From NCBI GenBank assembly GCA_943736015.1, contig OX031065.1:43882992-43946991 (forward strand): a DNA stretch of 64,000 nt, written 5' to 3'. Of the stretch, positions 11,235 through 22,189 are shown in pieces; position 1 is the first letter of the stretch; every line of letters starts with the position of its first letter. This DNA is from Tridacna crocea (taxonomy: Eukaryota > Mollusca > Bivalvia > Cardiida > Cardiidae). The notes beneath the pieces are model-generated. The model was not told where the DNA came from. It searched no databases and saw only the letters and a list, made by a program, of their open reading frames with translations. A program made the translations under genes and the position numbers.

Positions 11235-12358
11235 GCTTCTGGCCCCCTGGGGCAGGGCCAGTTTTGTCCACAGGGGCATAACATGAACAAGGTTGGTAGA
11301 GGCCTATGAGGAGATACTACAAACCAAATATCAAAGTCCTAAGCCTTCCAGTTTCAGAGAAAAACCTTTCCTTCTTTATTCCTATGCTCAAATTTGTGAC
11401 CCCGGGGGTGGGGCCAGTTATGACCCCAGGGTCATCATATAAATAAACTTGGTAAAGAACCATAGGAGATACTACATACCAAATATCAAAGCTCTATGCC
11501 TTCCTGTTTCAGAGAAGAAGATTTTTATAGTTTTCCTCTTTTGTTCATATGTTCAAACTTGTGATCCCCCTGGGCTGGGGCCAGTTTTGGCCCTAGGGAT
11601 GTTATTTGAACAAACTTGATAGAGGTCAACAAGGAGATGCTACATAGCAAATACCAAAGCTCTACGCCATCAAGTTTCAGAGGAAAAGATTTTTAAAGTT
11701 ATCCTTCTTTGTTCCTATGCTCAAACTTGTGATCCCCCTGGGGTGGGGCCAATTTTGATCCCAGGGGCATCATTTGAACAAACTTGATAAAGTCCACTAG
11801 GAGATGCCACATACCAAATATTAAAGCTTTAAGCCTTCTAGTTTCAGACAAGTAGATTTTTAAAGTTTTTCTAATCTGTCCCTATGCTTAAACTTGTGAC
11901 ACCCGGGGTGGGGCCAGTTTTGATCCCAGGGGCATCATTTGAACAAACTTGGTAAGGTCCACTAGGAGATGCCAAATACAAAATATGAAAGCTCTAAGTC
12001 TTCTAGTTTCAGAGAAGATTTTTAACGTTTTCCTTCTTAATTCCTATGCTCAAACTTGTGACCCCTAGGTGGGGCCAGTTTTGACCCCAGAGGAATCATT
12101 TTCAGAGAAGAAGATTTTTAAAGATTTTTTTTTTCCTTTTTGTTGCCATGGGAACAAGAGCTATTGGCGGAATTCAATTCTTTGAACAATAATTTATTTT
12201 GGTAGAGCTTCAACCAAGGAACATCCCTGCCAAATTACATCAAAATCAGCCCAGTGGTTTAGGAGAAGATGTTGAAGAAATTGTTGACAGACGCCGGATG
12301 CCGGACATAGGGCGATCACAATAGCTCACCTTTAGCACTTTGTGCTAAGGTGAGCTAA
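11235..12358 (+). mobile_element. HINE-like family D (GACCCC-rich units) with family B-type 3' end
   Basis: About five to six units of ~160 bp (CTTGTGACCCC..GGGGTGGGGCCAGTTTTGA, CCAAATATCAAAGC) are followed by TTGCCATGGGAACAAGAG and the 3' end GATCACAATAGCTCACC, palindrome TAGCACTTTGTGCTA, AGGTGAGCTAA. The 5' end is not clear. Confidence 0.75.
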
Positions 12359-12400
12359 AAAGGTGAAATTGTTCATTTAGAAATGTTCAGTTTACCATAC

Positions 12401-12604
12401 CTTTAGAACACCATTTGAAAGGGAAAGTCCATCTTGTTGTGGAATGTTAACCGCTACAGGGTTTTCTGTTACATTCATCTTCTTTGTTGCTGTTCTACCA
12501 TTTAATTTATATTCATAGAACAGCTTGTAGTTCAAAATGTTTGCCGACTCGCCAGAATCTTCCCAAGCGCTCCAATCTTCCCCAGTTGCACGTACAAGTT
12601 TTAC
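12401..12604 (-). CDS. A2M/TEP-like exon (MG4)
   Basis: Internal exon of 204 nt (68 codons), phase 0 at both ends. Acceptor TTTTTCTCAG|GTAAAAC and donor CTAAAG|GTATGG. It begins VKLVRATGEDWSAWEDSG, following PYFIKDRAYNFS of the previous exon as in the MG3/MG4 transition (known pattern: a proline- and aromatic-rich hinge, then a V-K-V strand). It continues YKLFYEYKLNGRT, includes a sequon (NVT), and ends NGVLK. The AWEDSGESAN insertion in the first MG4 loop has no counterpart that I can name. Confidence 0.88.
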
Positions 12605-12634
12605 CTGAGAAAAATTTATTTAATGTATGTCCTT

Positions 12635-13030
12635 TATCACACAACTCCAGGTTTTAATTACCATAGGGAAGACAACATTGTGGTGAAGAGGAGATAATCT
12701 ATTACTCCTTTACCACATAATCCCGACTTTTAATGACCCTGAGGAAAAGGTCTTATAAAATCACTGACGGGAAAAGGAGAAAATGCTAGTAACCAGTATT
12801 TTCACCTTCCCCCAAGTGTGTTTTCATCCTATCACAAACAAATTCAATCATTTAACCCTTTTCCAAACAATCCCTGGTTTTTACAACCCTGAGATAGATG
12901 CCTGTTGAAAACATTGTGGGAAGAGAAGAAAATGTTGGTACTCAGCATTTTCTCCTTTTCTCACATTGTTTTACTACCCTATCAATTAAAGAATTAGTCA
13001 TTTTACAAGCAGGTAATTTGTCATCTGGTT
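12635..13030. repeat. Two to three eroded TTAA hairpin MITEs in tandem
   Basis: Fragments begin at about 12635, 12700 and 12853 (TTTAACCCTTTTCCAAACAA). Palindromes are decayed (GAAAATGCTAGTAACCAGT; GAAAATGTTGGTACTCAGC). Confidence 0.65.
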
Positions 13031-14344
13031 ACCAGCATTTTTTTTAATTGTCCCTCAGGGTTTTAAAGGTGGGCATTTCGATTTTTCACATCTCACAAAA
13101 CTAAAAAATATATATATATCACTGAAATTTATATGAAAAATAATCAATAATTAAGAATCATAAAACTACAATTTTTTTTAATGGTATTCCCTAAAAAGGG
13201 TATGTAGCCTCTTGAGCTATTTTTGGATTTCGCGCCAAAAATGTAAAAAAGCATAGTGGGAATGTTAAGTGACTAATGACACTGAAATTCTGTAAAATAA
13301 CAAACATGCAATTATTTTCCTTAATGTCAGACGCTATGTTTGAAGCTTCGTCTGTGTTTTCGGGTATGTAAATGAGCGAGTTACTCATTTAAAAATAGAC
13401 TGTGTTTCCCGTCGTTGCTGACCTTGGCTGTAGTAAATCTCTAATTTCTCTTGATGGTTTTCGACTACTGGGGTTTTGTGAATGAAAACTAAAAGGCTTT
13501 AGGAGTATAAGGATGATTTTTTGTGTTTTTGTAAAATTTTCTTCCCAAAATCTGAAGGGCCACCTATAAATAGGCTTCATTTGAAGTGACTTGGGATTGT
13601 GCAGTAAAGGGTTAAGGCACATGTAAACATATGCTTTCATTTCCGACAAGTCTACATATTTCTTGAGTGGTAAAAGGTTAAGCTGATTTGCCTTCTTTTT
13701 CCACAATCTTTCTACTACATAATATGTATTTCATCCATCCCTTTCACCTTATTCCATTTACTGACTGCATAATCTTTCATTTTGGACCTTCACAAAGAAA
13801 ATTCATATTCACAGCCCCAAGAAAAAGAGTCCTTTTGAAAAAACCGGTAGAAATACTTGTACTGTTCCTTTTAACCTTCTTGACCAAACAGTTTGGTTTT
13901 TCAGTGACATAATAAGACTTTTTCTATCAGATTTTGATTTGCATAAGAAATCTTACTCTAAAGAAGGGTCCTGTCAATGTAATTATCTTTAGTTGTCCCT
14001 TGGAAACATGGTAGATTTGGGGAAAGTATTTTCTACATGCAACAAAAGATGGCCTTGGAAAGCGTGGAGTACTTTCTCCTTTTTCCAGCAAAGTTTTCTA
14101 CCCATTTACAGACAAATCCCATTCTCTGAATCAGATTTATTTTTTCATCAGTGAATTCTTTCATTGTGAGACAGTCTATAATTTTGTTGTTTCGTAAAAT
14201 GGTAAAACAAACTTATCTTCATGGAAAAGGTACAGTTTTTCAGAAGTAATGTTACAGAATTGTGGCATTGGTTGAATAAAGGTCTAAGATTAAACAAGCA
14301 ATTTTGTTGAAATGATATCCCCTGCCGAAAAAGACCTTTTTTGA
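13031..14344. other. Intron with scattered MITE remnants
   Basis: 13585-13682 holds MITE end pieces (GTGCAGTAAAGGGTTAAGG, GTGGTAAAAGGTTAAG). 14040-14205 is an eroded half MITE ending GTTTCGTAAAATGG. No coding exon recognised. Confidence 0.45.
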
Positions 14345-14911
14345 TGCGAGGGGAGGTCGATAAGTTTGTAGAACTCTGTATTTTTCTTTAGAATTCAAAT
14401 GTTTTTCTTTTATTTTTGTGCAGTATAAAACTTTGCCAGTTGAATGATAAAAGCCATTCAGTCAACACTTTACAGTTTTTGCTCTTACTTTTTGTTGGAA
14501 AACCTATACCCATAGACAAAAATGAAAAGTCAGAATATTGAGTTCAGAGCACAAGACCAGAGTTGCACAAGCGGCTGTTCGTGAGTGCAAGCTCGAGCAG
14601 TTAAATGCCCCACCATACAGTCCAGACCTGGCCCCAAGTGATTATTGTCTGTTCTGAAATTTGATATCCCACTTGCTTGGAGCTAGATTTCCGGACGATA
14701 ATGAGCTCAAGTCTGCTACAGAGTGGCTTCTGACTTTCCATTTTTGCAGATGGGTATAGGTTTTCCAACAAAAAGTAAGAACAAAAAAAAGTAAGAGCTG
14801 ACTAAATGGCTGTTATAATTCAACTGACAAAGGTTTATACTGCCAAAAAATGAAAGAAGAAATTTTTAACTGTATAGAAAAATACTGAGTTCTTATTGAC
14901 CTCCCCTCGTA
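14345..14911 (+). mobile_element. Mariner-like element remnant with ~190-bp terminal inverted repeats
   Basis: The ends TGCGAGGGGAGGTCGATAAG and its complement CTTATTGACCTCCCCTCGTA are inverted copies. The match continues inward to GTTGGAAAACCTATACCCAT, for about 190 bp on each side with substitutions. Between them lies the 3' part of a mariner transposase frame. Most of the transposase is deleted. Confidence 0.85.
14550..14729 (+). pseudogene. Mariner transposase C-terminal fragment (broken)
   Basis: The frame from 14550 reads HKTRVAQAAVRECKLEQL, then PPYSPDLAPSDYCLF followed by a stop codon, then NLISHLLGARFPDDNELKSA. PYSPDLAPSDY is the signature around the third catalytic Asp of mariner (DD34D) transposases. 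The N-terminal DNA-binding region and the first two catalytic Asp residues are missing, so it cannot encode an active enzyme. It sits between the long inverted repeats. Confidence 0.9.
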
Positions 14912-15026
14912 CAAACATATTAGAGGTATTGTGTTTGGCATGTACATGTGGCCTTTTTGCTATTGGTCCATGATGAAATTACACATTAAGCTCCCTTGTC
15001 CCATGGCACAGCACTTCATTGCATAA

Positions 15027-16636
15027 AACAATAGGGTCATTATGGCCCTGAAATCGATCAGCTGAGTCTATTGACCAAACATTAAGCATTTTCAATCTAG
15101 TTTTCCCAGTGACCTAGTTTTTTATCAGACATTACCCATTATCATACACTTTTGAGATATCAATAAGACAAACATTCTGACCAAGTTTCATGAGTAATGG
15201 ACTGAAAATGTGGCCTCTACAGCGTACAATAGGTTTTTCTAAGATTTGACCAAATTACCTAGTTCTTGACCTGACAATTAACCATTATCAAACTCTTTTG
15301 AGACATCACCAAAACAAACATTCTGATCAAGTTTGAACAGTATCAGGCCACAAATGTGGCCTCTAGAGTGTACACATGTTTTTTTATAATATTTGATCCA
15401 ATGACTTAGTTTCTGACTCCACATGACCCATTTTCAAACTCATTCAAGGTATCACCAAGACAAATCTTATGAACAAGTCTCAGGAGTATCAGACTGAAAA
15501 TGTGTCCTCCAGAGCTTACACAAGGTTTGTATAACATTTTACCTATTGACCTAGTTTTTGACCAAACATAATCCATTTTCAAACTCATCTAACATATCAT
15601 ATAGGCAAACATTCTGACCAATATTCAAGAGTGTTGTACTGAAAATGTTGCATCCAGAGCGTATAAAAGGTTTTTCTAAGATTTGACCTGGTAACCTAGT
15701 TTTTGACCCAACACAACCCATTTTCAAACTTGTCCGAGATATCATCAAGACAAACATTCTGACCAACTTACAGGAGTTTTGGCCTGAAAATGTGGCCTAT
15801 AGAGCGTACAAAAGATTTTTCTAACATTTGACCTAGTGACCTAGTTTTTCACCCGACATGACCCATTTTCAAACTCATCCAAGATATCATCAAGACAAAC
15901 ATTCTGACCAACTTTCAAAAGTTTTGGACTGAAAATGTGGCCTCTAGAGTGTACACAATGTTTTTCTAAGATTTGACCTAGTGACCTGGTTTTTAACCCA
16001 TCATGACCCATTTTCACACTCGTCCGAGATATCATCAAGGCAAACATTATGACAAACTTTTATGAGAATCGGACTGAAAATGTGGCCTCTAGAGCGTACA
16101 CAAGGTTTTTCTAAGATTTGACCTAGTGACCTAGTTTTTAACCCAACAAGACCCATTTTCAAACATGTCCGAGATATTATCAAGGCAAACATTCTGACCA
16201 CATTTCATGAGCATGGGACTGAAAATGTGGCCTCTAGAGCGTACACAAGGCTTTTCTAAGATTTGACCTAGTGACCTAGTTTTTGACTCGACATGACCCA
16301 TTTTCAAACTTGTCCAAGATTTTATCAAGGCAAATATTCTGATAAACTTTCATGAGTATTAGACTGAAAATATGGCCTCTAGAGCATACTTAAGGTTTTT
16401 CTAAGATTTGACCTAGTCACCTAGTTTTTGACCTGACATGACACAATTTTGAACTTGTCCGAGCCTTCATCGAGGCAAACATTCTGACCAGGTTTCATGA
16501 GTATCTGACTGAAAATAAGGCCTCTAGAGCATACACAATGTTAAAGTTGACGACAGACGACATGATGGACGACGGACGCCTGACACAACACTATCACAAT
16601 AGCTCACTCTGAGCACTTCCTGCTCAGGTGAGCTAA
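15027..16636 (+). mobile_element. HINE-like family B copy 3, about 10 tandem units
   Basis: 5' end AACAATAGGGTCATTATGGC with GATCAGCTGAGTC (decayed). About ten ~145-bp units follow, then the GACGACAGACGACATGATGG tract, palindrome GAGCACTTCCTGCTC and AGGTGAGCTAA. Confidence 0.85.
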
Positions 16637-17650
16637 AGATAAATTAGAGCTTCAGAACAAGATTATACATAAAATACCCTTTTTGCAGAACTTGGCATTT
16701 TATGAAATGAAAACAAAAAGAAAAAAACATGTATACATAAAACCCCCTTTTTCCATGACATGTCTTTTTATATATGGAAAAAAAATGTATCAACAGATTA
16801 TCCAGTAGAAGACCTGCATGAAGTTTCATCAATTTTTGTCAAGGACTTTAGAAGATGTCCCTCTCACAATATACGCCTCAACATTGCCGCCATTTCAAAG
16901 AGCTAGCTTAAAAGACTAAAGTGTTGAAATTTCTAGCACCTGCCTGGGTAATATATAATGGTGTTCCTTGTGATCTAAAAGGTTTACAAACAGACTGATA
17001 GATGGAGAGATGGATTCACAATAGACTCATTGGTCACTGGCTTTGATCAACCAATAAAAAAATGAAGTTTCATGAAACTATGTCCATAAGTTGGAGATAC
17101 ATGTACATTGATAAAAAATTAAATTTGACATGAAGCCCTCTTTTTCCATGATACAGTGATAAATTGCAAAACCCTGACAACATGCGCTAGGTCACATGAT
17201 CTGTGAAAATCTCATCTAAATCTGTTGAGATATGTCCAGTAATTAAAGAGATATTGGTGAAAAATTTAATATAAGATGCAGCTACAAATCCCAAAACCTT
17301 GACAATATGCGGCAGGTCGCATGATTACGTGAAAATTCTATCCAAATCTGCCAAGAAATGTGGGAGGTGTTGCATTCACAAGAAATAGAATGAAATGAAA
17401 CATAAAGTCTCCTTTTTTCATGACACAGCTACAAATCGAAAAACCTTGACAACATGCGATAGGTCACATGATGAGAAACATTCTGTGAAAATACTATTCA
17501 ATTCCATCAAGAAATGTGGGAGGAGCTGCATTCACAAGATATGGAATGAAATACAACATGAAGCCCTGTTTTTCCATGACAACATATTACAAAAACAAGA
17601 GTATATAACTGTGTTGTTGCACAGTCAATCCAGGTGAAACTTTTTTCCCT
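16637..17650. repeat. Tandem-unit repeat (CATGACA..ACCTTGACAACATGCG family)
   Basis: Units of roughly 120-150 bp carrying TTTTTCCATGAC, AAACC(T/C)TGACAACATGCG, TAGGTCACATGAT and AGAAATGTGGGAGG. No clear termini are seen. Probably the body of another HINE-like family. Confidence 0.6.
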
Positions 17651-17804
17651 GCATTTCTGAATGGTGGCTGATAGAATGATGTGCCAAGTTCAATGTAAAA
17701 ACTCTGTATAGTTTTCAAGACAAGACTCAAAACATCAAAAGTGTACTTTAGTGTAACTCAAGTGAAATTTAAAATCGCTCTCAGTTGGCCATATTGCATT
17801 GAGT

Positions 17805-19046
17805 AACAAGAGCTTCGCAAAGCGGCGCATATACGCCTGAAGGTGCTTGTCAATGAAATGAGTTGAAATGACGGAAGGGCCATGAATGAAGAGTAATTAA
17901 TCTCTGTCAGTCTTGAAAGGTTCAAGCTTTTATATTTTAGAAATTATGGCCCAGACAAAAATTCAAAGAGAAAACTAACAAAGGGCAATAACTAAAAAAG
18001 AAGGATGGCAGAGTTATGGTTCTTGTGCAGTGAACTTCTTCATAATGTGTTGTATTAGTCTTTGAAGTTTCAAGATGATAGGTTTTAAAGTTTGGGAGTT
18101 ATGGCCTGGACAAAAAATCAAACTGAAAATTAACAAAGGGCAATAACTAAAAAAATAAAGGTCGCAGAGTTACGGTTCATGTGCACTGCACTTCTCCATT
18201 ATGGGTTCTATCAATGTATGAAGTTGCAAGTTATTAGCTTTTATAGTTTGGAAGTTATTGCCTGGACAAAAATTCAAACTGAAAATTAACAAAGGGCACT
18301 AACTCAAAAAATAAAAGTGGCACAGTTATGGTTCATGTGCACCACACTTCTCCATAATGTGTTCTATCAGTATATGAAGTTGCAAGTTATTAGCTTTTAT
18401 AGTTTGGAATTTATGGCCTGGACAAAAATTCAATTTGAAAATTAACAAAGGGCAATAACTCAAAAAATAAAAAAGGCAGAGTTATGTTTTATGTTCACTG
18501 CACTTCTCCATAATGTGTTCTATCAGTGTATGTAGTTTCAATTTGATACCTTTTATGGTATGGAAGTTATGGCCTGAACAAAAATTCAAAGTGAAAAGTT
18601 GGTTATTTCAGAAATCAAGGGCAGATAATTTTGGAATGCAAACAGCGATCAAAATTCTAAGACCCAGGTGCACAACTAGACATCATGGAGATTCATTGTG
18701 GCAAGTTTCAAATAATTCCGATGAAAACTGTAGGAGGAGTTGCACACACAAGAAATTGCTAACGGACGGACGGACAGTCTTACGAGACGGACCTTGTGAG
18801 GTCGAATTGCTCTTTATTCAATACACCCAAATAACCCCACAAAGTTAACCCCACAAGCTTACCCTAACCCCACAAACCCTAACCCTACAAACCTAAGCCT
18901 AACCCTAACCTACCAGATGGACGGAAGGAACCCCATAGAGACTAAATGGACAAATGACCCCTAACCCCACAATGTCGGGCTCGTAAGGACAGACAGACGG
19001 ACGACTGCGGGTATAACATAATACGACCCTTCGCGCGTATAAAAAA
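17805..19046 (+). mobile_element. HINE-like family F copy 1
   Basis: 5' end AACAAGAGCTTCGCAAAGC then CGCATATACGCCTGAAGG. About five ~150-bp units follow (GGCCTGGACAAAAATTCAAA, ATTAACAAAGGGCAATAACT, CTTCTCCATAATGTGTTCTA). 3' end GGGTATAACATAATACGACC, CTTCGCGCGTATAAAAA. The 5' CGCATATACGCC and the 3' GCGTATA are complementary. An extra 209-bp element sits at 18779-18987. Confidence 0.85.
18779..18987. mobile_element. Small TIR insertion carrying telomere-like CCCTAA repeats
   Basis: Ends CTTACGAGACGGACCTTGTG and the near-complement of it, CACAATGTCGGGCTCGTAAG. The interior has CCCTAACCCCACAAACCC, AACCCTAACCCTAC and related degenerate (CCCTAA) units at about 18835-18920. GACAG flanks both sides. 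Family F copy 2 lacks this insert at the matching place (around 44296). Confidence 0.7.
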
Positions 19047-19206
19047 AAAAGGCTCAGTAGAATGGGTTATTGTACACATGTATAAAGTTTCCAGAAATTC
19101 CATCCAATGGTATTGGAGCTATTCACTGGGATGGATACACAGACAGACAGATGGAAGGATGATTGGACAACACTAAAACTATATCCCTTCACCTTCGGCG
19201 GGAGAT

Positions 19207-20489
19207 AAACAAGTGTGCCATGATGGCCCTGTATCGCTCCACTGGCTTATGAGTAAAAACACTACAAGCCAAACATTACAATATTTTGTCCAATTGGTTT
19301 CAAACTTGAGGACAAACAATTTTTTTTCTATAAAATCCTACAAGAAAGTTGTGACCCCAGGCAAAGCCAATTTTGACTTGAATCCTGGTGGGGGTCCACA
19401 ACATAAATCTCCATACCATATAATACAGGTATAGAATGTATGAATATAACCAAGAAGATTCTCGAATTTTTCTCAGTAGAACCCAAGAGACAGGGCTATA
19501 TTTAGTAGCCCTAGTCTACATTATGGTTAGTAACAAGATGACTTAGAAAGATTTCACCACAAAAACCCATGTAAAACCTGTGACCCCTGGTGTGGGGCCT
19601 AACTTGACTCCCAGACTATAATTTGGGCCTTCCTGGTTGAGGCCCACTATATAAAACTACATGAAAAATTTGGTAGCCCTAGGCCTTATGCTAGGTACAA
19701 GTAGATTTTTAAAAAAATTCCAATATGAGCCCATGTAAAACTTGTGACCCCCAGGACGGGGCCAAATTTAATCTAAGGGCTATAATTTGGGCACCTTTGG
19801 TAGACAACCACTTGACAAAACTAGAAGCAAAATTGAGTAGCCATAGGCCTTATGGCTTGGTACGAGAAGATTTTTAAAGTTTTCCCTATATAAGCCCATA
19901 TAAAACTTGTGACCCACATACCTGGGCCAAATTCGACCCCTTGGCTATCATTTAGGCACTCTTTGTAGCCAACCATTTGATAAAGATACTTGTCAAATTT
20001 GGTAGCCCTAGGCCCTATGGCTAGGTACCAGAAGGATTTTAAAGTTTTCCCTATATAAGCCCATATAAAACTTGTGACCCCCAGGATGGGGTCAATTTTG
20101 ACCCCAAGGCTATTATTTGAAGGAACTTGATAAAGCTACATGCAAACTTTGGTAGCCCTAGACCTTATAGTTTCAGAGAAGAAGATTTTTAAAAAAAATT
20201 CAATATTTTTCAGTTTTGTTGCCATGGCAATCAGCGTTTTTGAAGGAGTAAAATTCTTTCAAGTAATTCTGAAGAGGACCATGGCAGGATAATTTCTGTG
20301 AATTTTCATCGAAATTGTAAGGGTAGTTTCAGAAGAGGACAATGGCAGGATAATTTCTGTGAATTTTCATCGAAATTGTAAGGGTAGTTTCAGAAAAGAA
20401 GATGTTTCAAATAAAAGTTAAGGCACTCACGCATGGACACACGAACGCACCATGACATAGGCCCTCTGGCCTTCGACCAGTGGAGCTAA
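19207..20489 (+). mobile_element. HINE-like family C copy 1 (complete)
   Basis: 5' end AACAAGTGTGCCATGATGGC, CGCTCCACTGGC. Units of ~165 bp follow (CCCATGTAAAACTTGTGACC, GGTAGCCCTAGGCCTTATGG), then TTGTTGCCATGGCAATCAGC. 3' end GACATAGGCCCTCTGGCC, GACCAGTGGAGCTAA. A 58-bp stretch near 20275-20390 is duplicated in tandem. Confidence 0.85.
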
Positions 20490-20664
20490 TAAACAAGAGA
20501 ACCATGATGGCCATGTATCGCTCCACTGGCTATTAAGTAAAAAACACTACAAGCCAAATATTACAATATTTGGCCAATTGGTTTCAAACTTGAGGACATA
20601 CAAAATTTTTTCTATGAAATCCTACGAAAAAGTTGTGACCCTTGGGCAAAGCCAGTTTTGGGGT
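20490..20664 (+). mobile_element. HINE-like family C copy 2, 5' end only
   Basis: AACAAGAGAACCATGATGGC and CGCTCCACTGGC start immediately after copy 1 ends. The copy stops near GGGCAAAGCCAGTTTTGGGG. Confidence 0.75.
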
Positions 20665-20785
20665 TACCAAAAAGCTATAATTAATCGTGACGTGCAATTT
20701 CACCTTTTGCCCCAATGTTTTCTACACTATCAAAAGGTAAACAACTAGATTTTGTAGAAAGTCCAAACAACAAGGGGTTAGAAGC
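20665..20785. repeat. Type c hairpin MITE fragment
   Basis: CGTGACGTGCAATTTCACC, TTTTGCCCCAATGTTTTCTA and ATCAAAAGGT match one arm of the type c MITE. Confidence 0.65.
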
Positions 20786-20799
20786 ATGACATAAACAGA

Positions 20800-21425
20800 A
20801 CATTTGTATTTTTCTGTGAAAGATTGAAATTTTATTTCTTCAAGTGAACATCATTGGTAATATTTTCACAAGTACTAAGCCAATTATGAAAATATCAGAT
20901 TATGTTCACTCTGTGGAATAAATGGAGGATATTTTTTTTTCATCGAAAGATCAAAATTTAATTCATCAAGTGAACACCATCTGTAATATTTTCTCCAGTG
21001 GTGCAACCATGACTGAAAATATTACTGATGGTGTTCATGAGATGAAATAAATTTTGATCTTTCACTGAAGAAAAATAAAGGAAATAAATATTCTATCTAT
21101 TTCATGCTTTTAACCCTTTCTGAGAGGAGCTCTATCAAAATCCAGTACTGTTCTTTTCAGTTACTTCCCGTGGCGAACCCCTCCCACATAGCAACACATT
21201 ACAATATCATGTCAAGCGAGAGAAATGTAATGTAAATGACATCATATTTCCATCAGGTTGTGAGTCACACGCAATTTACCTAGGCAACTAGAATATAAAA
21301 ATTGGTATTTTCACAAGTCATACCAGTGGAATATCGAAAAATATTTTCACTGTTATTTCTCGATATACTACCAGAAAACATGAAATAAATTTTTATCTTT
21401 CACAGAGAAAAGAAACAACATATTC
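20800..21425. mobile_element. Foldback family J copy 1
   Basis: Inverted arms GAAAGATCAAAATTTAATTC..CAAGTGAACACCATC and GATGGTGTTCATGAGATG..TTTTGATCTTTC flank a short loop, preceded by a decayed duplicate and followed by a conserved right half (TTACCTAGGCAACTAGAAT, ATATCGAAAAATATTTTCAC). A second copy is at 58375. It ends about 25 bp from the exon at 21450. Confidence 0.75.
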
Positions 21426-21449
21426 TCTATAGACTGTTTGGTTACTTAC

Positions 21450-21659
21450 AGAGAAATTGTATGCTCTATCCTTTATAAAATAGGGAATTGGAGTAACTGG
21501 TTCTGCTGCAAATGGACGTGGTAGGACTGTTAGTGATGCACTCATGTTTGCTGAATTGCCGGTGAACTTTTCCTCTACAATGGCGAGGACTTTCAAAATC
21601 ACTTTGGTGTCTAACTTGGGAACTTCCACAAGCAAATCGAAAGCTGTACTACCATCAAA
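21450..21659 (-). CDS. A2M/TEP-like exon (MG3 to MG4 junction)
   Basis: Internal exon of 210 nt (70 codons), phase 0 at both ends. Acceptor TTTTTCTTCTAACAG|TTTGATGG and donor TTCTCT|GTAAGTAACC (near-ideal). It encodes FDGSTAFDLLVEVPKL, then VILKVLAIVEEKFTGN and the end PIPYFIKDRAYNFS. The AxVEEKFTGNSANMSASLTV segment fits the last MG3 strands, and PYFIKDRAYNFS is the family's hinge into MG4. Sequons NMS and NFS are present. The longest exon of the set and the only one with most of its length visible as an ORF. Confidence 0.92.
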
Positions 21660-21740
21660 CTGTTAGAAGAAAAAGTTGTAGTGCCAATGTTCAAATGCTT
21701 TCTTTCCCAGATTTGTTAAGTCTGCATTGTATGCTAAAGG

Positions 21741-21966
21741 GTTCACCCTTTACGACACAACAAGATTTTAGACCTATACGAATTGGAAGCATTTGCTGAT
21801 GACAGTTTCAGTGTGGCTCGTATAAAAATTATTTTTCTTTAAAAGGGAAGAAAGCATTGTGGGAAAAGGAGAAAATGCTGATAGCATTTCTCCTTTTCCC
21901 ACAATGTTTTCAAAAACCCACTCTTTCAGGGGTGTTAAAAGTCGTCATTGAATAGTAAAGGGTTAA
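21741..21966. mobile_element. TTAA hairpin MITE type a
   Basis: Left CACCCTTTACGACACAAC, right TAGTAAAGGGTTAA. Stem GGGAAAAGGAGAAAATGCTG pairs directly with ATAGCATTTCTCC. Confidence 0.8.
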
Positions 21967-22189
21967 GAAAATGTAAGTCAATATATGTTTTGAAACAATC
22001 AACAACTCAATGTATACATAATATAGGAAAGCATCATTTCAAGTAAGAAAAGGTTTTTGAACACATTGTTAGAAAAGGGGATGATATTCTTAATCTAAAT
22101 TTTCTGCCTCTCCTCAATTTTCAATTCTTGAGTCAAATTAAAAAACATCCCTATGAACAAGTCTAAAATATTATTTTTTAATTACAGAG

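Noticed and set aside
18835-18920. True telomere or interstitial telomeric site
   Set aside because: The CCCTAA units are few and degenerate, and they lie inside a small TIR-bounded insert, so a chromosome end or fusion point is not supported.
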